Below, piece by piece: positions 60,426 to 64,000 of a stretch of 64,000 nucleotides of DNA (the first letter of the stretch is position 1; each line of letters starts with the position of its first letter). The notes beneath the pieces were generated by a model that saw nothing but the letters and a program-made list of their open reading frames with translations, searched no databases and was not told where the DNA came from. The translations under genes and the position numbers were made by a program. The stretch is from NCBI RefSeq assembly GCF_014699035.1, contig NZ_JACXAA010000001.1, forward strand, positions 744,001 through 808,000. The letters are read 5' to 3'. The DNA is from Spirosoma validum (GTDB lineage: Bacteria; Bacteroidota; Bacteroidia; Cytophagales; Spirosomataceae).

Positions 60426-61625
60426 TTAAACTGTTTGCAATTCCCGTACCGCCAGCCAGCTCATCAGGCCAGCGCCAGTTTCTAAAGCAGCTTCGTCGAT
60501 GTCGAAGGTTGGGGTATGAACGCCCGATACGATTCCTCGCTCTTCGTTACGTGTGCCTAATCGGTAAAAACACGAATCGACCACCTGCGAGTAAAAAGCG
60601 AAATCTTCGCCCGCCATCCATAGATCGAGGTCTACTACGTTTTCCTGTCCCATGTATTCGACGGCCTGCGCCCGTACACGTCGGGTTAGTTCGGGATGGT
60701 TTTTCAGGAATGGGTAGCCGTGGACAATCTCGAACTCGCAGGAGCCGCCCATCGCTTCGGCAATGCCTTCGGCTAATTTGACCATGCGTTTTTTGCCCTC
60801 TGCGCGCCATTCTTCGTTCATGCATCGGAACGTACCCTGAATGGTAACCTCGTTCGGTATTACGTTCGTTACGCCATCAGCAATGAACCGACCAAATGAT
60901 AAGACCGATGGACTGGCGGGTGGACGGTTCCGGCTAATGATCTGTTGCAGAGCGACAATGATATGAGAGGCAATCAGCACTGGATCGACCAAATTATCTG
61001 GCATGGCAGCATGGCCCCCTTTGCCACGTACGGTCATATAGATTTCGTCGGTACTAGCCATATACATGCCTTCGCGGAAACCAATCTTCCCAACCGGAAT
61101 ATTCGGCGCTACGTGTTGACCCAGCATACTGATGGGTGCCGGGTTTTCCAGAACGCCTTCTTTAATCATCAGCGAGGCTCCTCCCGGCGCTTTTTCTTCG
61201 CCCGGCTGGAAAACCAGTTTTACGGTTCCGTCAAACTGATCGCGTAGTACGTGCAGAATGCGGGCGACACCCAGTAGACTAGCTGTATGCGCATCGTGTC
61301 CACACGCATGCATGACCCCTTCCACGGTTGATTTATACGGAACGTCATTTGCTTCGTGAATGGGCAATGCATCCATATCAGCCCGTAGACCGACAACTTT
61401 TGATGAGCCCGGGGAGCCAGCGTTACGTCCTTCAATGATGGCGACCAGACCCGTATCAGCCACGCCTTCCTGTGGTGTAATACCAATGGCTTTCAGTTGA
61501 TCGGCCACAAAGCGAGCGGTATCTCGTTCGTGAAACGAAAGTTCGGGGTGCGCATGCAGGTGTCGACGGGTCTGCACAATATCGGCCGCATATTGCCGGG
61601 CGAGAGTTTTAATGGAATCGAGCAT
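60426..61625 (-). CDS. M20D-family amidohydrolase/aminoacylase
   Basis: A 399-residue metal enzyme from the ATG at 61625 (MLDSIKTLARQYAADIVQTR); the frame to 61661 begins inside an inverted repeat and is unlikely. Typical M20D features: RRHLHAHPELSFHERDT, RADMDALPI, HACGHDAHTASLLGVAR, FQPGEEKAPGGASLMIKEG and MAGEDFAFYSQVVDSCFYRL, covering the two metal-site and catalytic residues (His, Asp, Glu, Glu). Members hydrolyse N-acyl amino acids, indole-3-acetyl conjugates or hippurate; which one is used here is unknown. It lies 69 bp past the RDD gene, separated by the long inverted repeat at 61630-61698. Confidence 0.92.
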   Translation of the reverse strand: MLDSIKTLARQYAADIVQTRRHLHAHPELSFHERDTARFVADQLKAIGITPQEGVADTGLVAIIEGRNAGSPGSSKVVGLRADMDALPIHEANDVPYKSTVEGVMHACGHDAHTASLLGVARILHVLRDQFDGTVKLVFQPGEEKAPGGASLMIKEGVLENPAPISMLGQHVAPNIPVGKIGFREGMYMASTDEIYMTVRGKGGHAAMPDNLVDPVLIASHIIVALQQIISRNRPPASPSVLSFGRFIADGVTNVIPNEVTIQGTFRCMNEEWRAEGKKRMVKLAEGIAEAMGGSCEFEIVHGYPFLKNHPELTRRVRAQAVEYMGQENVVDLDLWMAGEDFAFYSQVVDSCFYRLGTRNEERGIVSGVHTPTFDIDEAALETGAGLMSWLAVRELQTV

Positions 61626-61629
61626 AGGG

Positions 61630-61698
61630 GTAGCCTGGACGGCCACGTCCGGGTGAAACAAGTACGGTATTACCCCCGGACGTGGCCGTCCAGGCTAC
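61630..61698. repeat. GC-rich inverted repeat with 24-bp perfect arms
   Basis: Arms 61630-61653 and 61675-61698 are perfectly complementary with a 21-nt loop. The right arm covers the RDD gene stop (61695-61697) and the left arm ends 5 bp before the amidohydrolase start. The arms are GC-rich and no T tract follows, unlike the terminators in this window, so it may be a palindromic repeat element (REP-like). Confidence 0.7.
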
Positions 61699-62393
61699 TG
61701 TTGTATCATTATAAACTCATAATCGCGGATAACCGTTTCCAGAAACGCCCGGTTCGGCAAATTGCTTTGAATACCGGTTACCGTTTTGATCTTATCGGCA
61801 GTACGTATCAAAGCCCCTTCGTCGCTACGGCGAAGGATTTCGCGAACAATGGTAATGTCGCGATCAGACAGCAATCGAACATCCGGGAACTGGATGGTAT
61901 AATTCTCCGAAGCGGGCTGAATCAGGATTTCGTCTAACGTAACGGCAGGTTTGAGTTTAACGACCGTTGTACCAGCGGCAATGTCGCCCAGGCGTTGTCC
62001 TCTGCCATTGGCCGCTACGGTAAGTATGGGAACAATGCCCCCTAAAAAGGCAGCTGACTCGACAATGCGAAAGAGCCATCGAATGAGGTACGCCCCCAGC
62101 GTTGGTTGCGACCCATTGAGCATGACAACCCGAATATCCATGGCTAATTTGCCGATGTTACGGCCATTGAGCAGCCACTCGCAAAGCAGATCATAAAACA
62201 CAATGGGCATCAGGATCAGTACAACGTAGAAATCTGACCGCCCGATCCCCAGCCGCGCTGGTAGAGCAATCGTCAGCATAAACCACCCGAAAAACACGGC
62301 ATAATCAATCAACGTTGCCAGAATGCGATCACCAACACTAGCAGGGTCGTATTCCAGCACAACGTTTTGGGAAGTACGGATGGCAACAGACAT
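61695..62393 (-). CDS. RDD-family membrane protein
   Basis: A 232-residue protein with an RDD-domain membrane core: ILATLIDYAVFFGWFMLTIA (start of the RDD motif), FYVVLILMPIVFYDLLCEWL, GKLAMDIRVVMLNGSQPTLG and RWLFRIVESAAFLGGIVPIL with four to five membrane helices. The C-terminal ~90 residues (from GQRLGDIAAGTTVVKL) are a soluble tail (DRDITIVREILRRSDEGA). RDD proteins are widespread with unclear function. It is divergent from the SpoIIM-like gene, an arrangement I have seen in Bacteroidota next to MoxR/DUF58 genes; those would lie beyond this window. Confidence 0.85.
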   Translation of the reverse strand: MSVAIRTSQNVVLEYDPASVGDRILATLIDYAVFFGWFMLTIALPARLGIGRSDFYVVLILMPIVFYDLLCEWLLNGRNIGKLAMDIRVVMLNGSQPTLGAYLIRWLFRIVESAAFLGGIVPILTVAANGRGQRLGDIAAGTTVVKLKPAVTLDEILIQPASENYTIQFPDVRLLSDRDITIVREILRRSDEGALIRTADKIKTVTGIQSNLPNRAFLETVIRDYEFIMIQQ

Positions 62394-62420
62394 TCAGGAA
62401 ATTTAAATCGGAACGGAGAA

Positions 62421-62547
62421 GCCCGTGCGGTCAAAATTCGGAAGTAAGCTTGTCTCGTCAAAAACTTTTTTAGAAAACTAATTCGCAACTTGGCTACCTT
62501 CGGGAACTTAGCTAATTTGACCTCCAACGACTATTGACCGCACGGGC
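62421..62547. repeat. 14-bp inverted repeats flanking a divergent promoter region
   Basis: GCCCGTGCGGTCAA (62421-62434) and its reverse complement (62534-62547) are separated by 99 bp. The pair spans most of the region between the RDD and SpoIIM-like starts. It could be a looping operator pair, a small MITE-like element or the footprint of an element; no target duplication is clear. Confidence 0.55.
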
Positions 62548-62565
62548 GTTCCCGGATCAACTTAC

Positions 62566-63510
62566 ATGCGCGAAGCTCTTTTCATCAAACGTAACGCCGA
62601 CAAGTGGCGCGACATGGAACAGAATCCTACGCGTAACCCCGACGAATTGACCGACCGCTTTGTAGAGCTGACCGATGACCTGTCGTACGCCCGGACCTTC
62701 TATCCTGATGCCAAGGTAACGCGCTACCTCAACGGCAGGGCTGCCCAGATGCACCGGGGCCTGATGCAGAATCGGCAGGATGAGCGCAGCCGATTCATTA
62801 CGTTCTGGAAATATGAGTTACCCCTTTTATTCCGGGAATCGCATCGACTGTTAGCCTTATCAGCCGGTATATTTCTGGTAGCCTGTATTTTGGGTTGGGT
62901 TTCGGCAGCTCATGACAATACGTTCGTGCGCTTGATTCTGGGCGATCAGTACGTTAACATGACCCTCGAAAACATCAAGAAGGGCGATCCATTAGGTGTG
63001 TATAACAGCCGCGATCAGGCGTCTATGTTTGTCCAGATTACCTTGAACAACATCTACGTAGCATTCCGAACGTTTATGTTTGGCCTGTTTGCCTCGTTCG
63101 GCACCATAGCGATGCTGTTTTATAACGGCGTGATGCTGGGGTCGTTCCAGTATTTTTTTTACGAACGTGGCTTACTTCTCGATTCAGTGCTTAAGATCTG
63201 GATTCACGGTACGCTCGAAATTTCGGCGATTGTCATTGCGGGCTGCGCGGGGCTGACGGTTGGGAATAGTCTTCTGTTTCCAGGAACCTACTCAAGACTG
63301 GAGTCCTTCAAGCGGGGCGTCAAGCAAGGGTTGAAAATTGCAATTGGGCTGGTACCAATTTTTATTACGGCCGGCTTTCTGGAAAGTTTCATTACACGTC
63401 TGACCTTACCGGCTGTTGTAAGCGGAGGTATTATTCTGCTGTCGGCTGCTTTTATCATCTGGTACTTCATTCTATACCCAATCTCACTTAACCGCAAAAT
63501 CGTGTCATGA
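62566..63510 (+). CDS. SpoIIM-like (stage II sporulation protein M family) membrane protein
   Basis: A 314-residue membrane protein. The start at 62566 (MREALFIKRNADKWRDMEQN) leads into a soluble helical part (RFVELTDDLSYARTFYPDAK) and then membrane helices from about 85 (FRESHRLLALSAGIFLVACI) to the end, with the family's YNGVMLGSFQYFFYERGLLL and WIHGTLEISAIVIAGCAGL pieces. Non-sporulating Bacteroidota carry this family in envelope clusters; its role there is unknown. It overlaps the next gene as ATGA (63507-63510). Divergent from the RDD gene. Confidence 0.9.
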   Translation: MREALFIKRNADKWRDMEQNPTRNPDELTDRFVELTDDLSYARTFYPDAKVTRYLNGRAAQMHRGLMQNRQDERSRFITFWKYELPLLFRESHRLLALSAGIFLVACILGWVSAAHDNTFVRLILGDQYVNMTLENIKKGDPLGVYNSRDQASMFVQITLNNIYVAFRTFMFGLFASFGTIAMLFYNGVMLGSFQYFFYERGLLLDSVLKIWIHGTLEISAIVIAGCAGLTVGNSLLFPGTYSRLESFKRGVKQGLKIAIGLVPIFITAGFLESFITRLTLPAVVSGGIILLSAAFIIWYFILYPISLNRKIVS

Positions 63511-64000
63511 TCCGTCTCTTTCAGCAACGTGACTTTGGCAATAAGATCAACGCTACGTTTCAGTACATTATCGAGAACTTTCGCAGTTTGGGGCTGTCGC
63601 TGCTTTACATTGTTGGACCAGTTGCGCTGGTGGCTGGTATCGCAACCGGGGTGGTACAATCGAACATGATGAGGCTGATAGGTGAATCAGCTAACGCTAA
63701 AACCGACAACCCGTTCTATGCTTTTCAGATGTTAGGTTTTTTCGCATCACCTTCGTTCTGGCTAGCGATGTTTTTCAGCCTCATGGCTAATCTGGCCGTT
63801 ATCCTGACTACGTACGCGCACATGAAGGTCTATGACCGTGCAGACGGCAGGGAAATAACGGTGCCGGATGTCTGGGCCGAAGTCCAGCCTGTGATTGGCC
63901 GGGGAATTCTGATTTCGATTCTGAACTCGATTATTATTGGATTTGGCATTCTTTTCTTCGTCATTCCGGGCCTATATCTCGCCGTTGCTCTTTCCCTGTC
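63507..64000 (+). CDS. multi-pass membrane protein, truncated by the window end
   Basis: The frame opens with MIRLFQQRDFGNKINATFQY at 63507, overlapping the SpoIIM-like stop by 4 bp, and stays open to the edge (164 codons). It has at least four hydrophobic stretches (LGLSLLYIVGPVALVAGIAT, FFASPSFWLAMFFSLMANLA, ILISILNSIIIGFGILFFVI). The N-terminal cytoplasmic part is followed by helices resembling the membrane part of DUF4013 or glycerophosphodiester-type proteins, but I do not recognise it firmly. Gene end and full domain content lie outside the window. Coupled to the SpoIIM-like gene. Confidence 0.75.
   Translation, partial: MIRLFQQRDFGNKINATFQYIIENFRSLGLSLLYIVGPVALVAGIATGVVQSNMMRLIGESANAKTDNPFYAFQMLGFFASPSFWLAMFFSLMANLAVILTTYAHMKVYDRADGREITVPDVWAEVQPVIGRGILISILNSIIIGFGILFFVIPGLYLAVALSL

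Noticed and set aside
61497..61937. 146-codon plus-strand frame across the amidohydrolase/RDD junction
   Set aside because: It runs antisense to two conserved genes and through the inverted repeat.

Overview
The window looks like a chromosomal segment of a Bacteroidota bacterium, most likely order Cytophagales near Spirosoma; this is inferred from gene content only, since no rRNA marker is present. Supporting signs are a DUF1573 protein, a Wzi-type capsule protein, a 7TMR-DISM histidine kinase, a long SecA, gluconate-dehydrogenase-like GMC and subunit 3 proteins, many secreted proteins cleaved after Ala-Gln, starts without obvious Shine-Dalgarno sequences, and a TTG-N19-TAnnTTTG promoter before secA. 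About 47 protein genes are supported, plus two partial ones at the window edges. I saw no rRNA, tRNA, CRISPR array, insertion sequence or prophage.

Layout. (1) 277-1945: DUF1573 protein and a prohibitin-like SPFH protein. (2) 1983-13026, all minus: a tight eight-gene envelope operon (CsgG-like protein, three beta-barrel or barrel-like proteins, a von Willebrand A lipoprotein, a small-domain protein, a 961-aa TPR protein, an OmpA-type peptidoglycan binder). A ~55-residue beta-rich module recurs five times in three of these proteins. (3) 13293-15804: a histidine kinase and a NarL-type regulator encoded tail to tail with a 35-bp coding overlap. (4) 15927-22322, minus: an orphan gene, then a five-gene set: two matrixin-like proteins whose zinc motif is destroyed (one with a Kelch-like propeller), a divergent sigma-like protein, an anti-sigma-like membrane protein and an apparently intact HExxH peptidase fused to a barrel-like domain. 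(5) 22494-25849: an acyltransferase-family membrane protein, an esterase and a beta-lactamase-fold serine hydrolase. (6) 26015-44859: a capsule/exopolysaccharide locus with initiating sugar transferase, Wzi, four glycosyltransferases, methyltransferase, Wzy, Wzx, GDP-mannose dehydratase, Wzz and Wza, plus two phage-tailspike-like beta-helix proteins. Its middle (about 29-38 kb) is visibly more AT-rich than the flanks. (7) 45078-63510 and on: mostly housekeeping genes: SecA, DUF922 protein, a glycosyltransferase, FabH-like ketosynthase, M1 peptidase, cytochrome oxidase subunit III, IspE, a double ATPase, a low-complexity secreted protein, a GMC oxidoreductase pair, M20 amidohydrolase, RDD protein, SpoIIM-like protein and a truncated membrane protein.

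How the parts may work together. The CsgG/OmpA/TPR/vWA operon reads as one outer-membrane assembly. The sigma/anti-sigma/peptidase/dead-matrixin set reads as a candidate envelope-sensing system that I cannot match to a described one; these two clusters are the best places to look for something new. The polysaccharide locus is a Wzx/Wzy-type pathway lacking a visible tyrosine autokinase. Several gene ends carry long perfect palindromes, two of them overlapping stop or start codons, which suggests compact bidirectional terminators or palindromic repeat elements.
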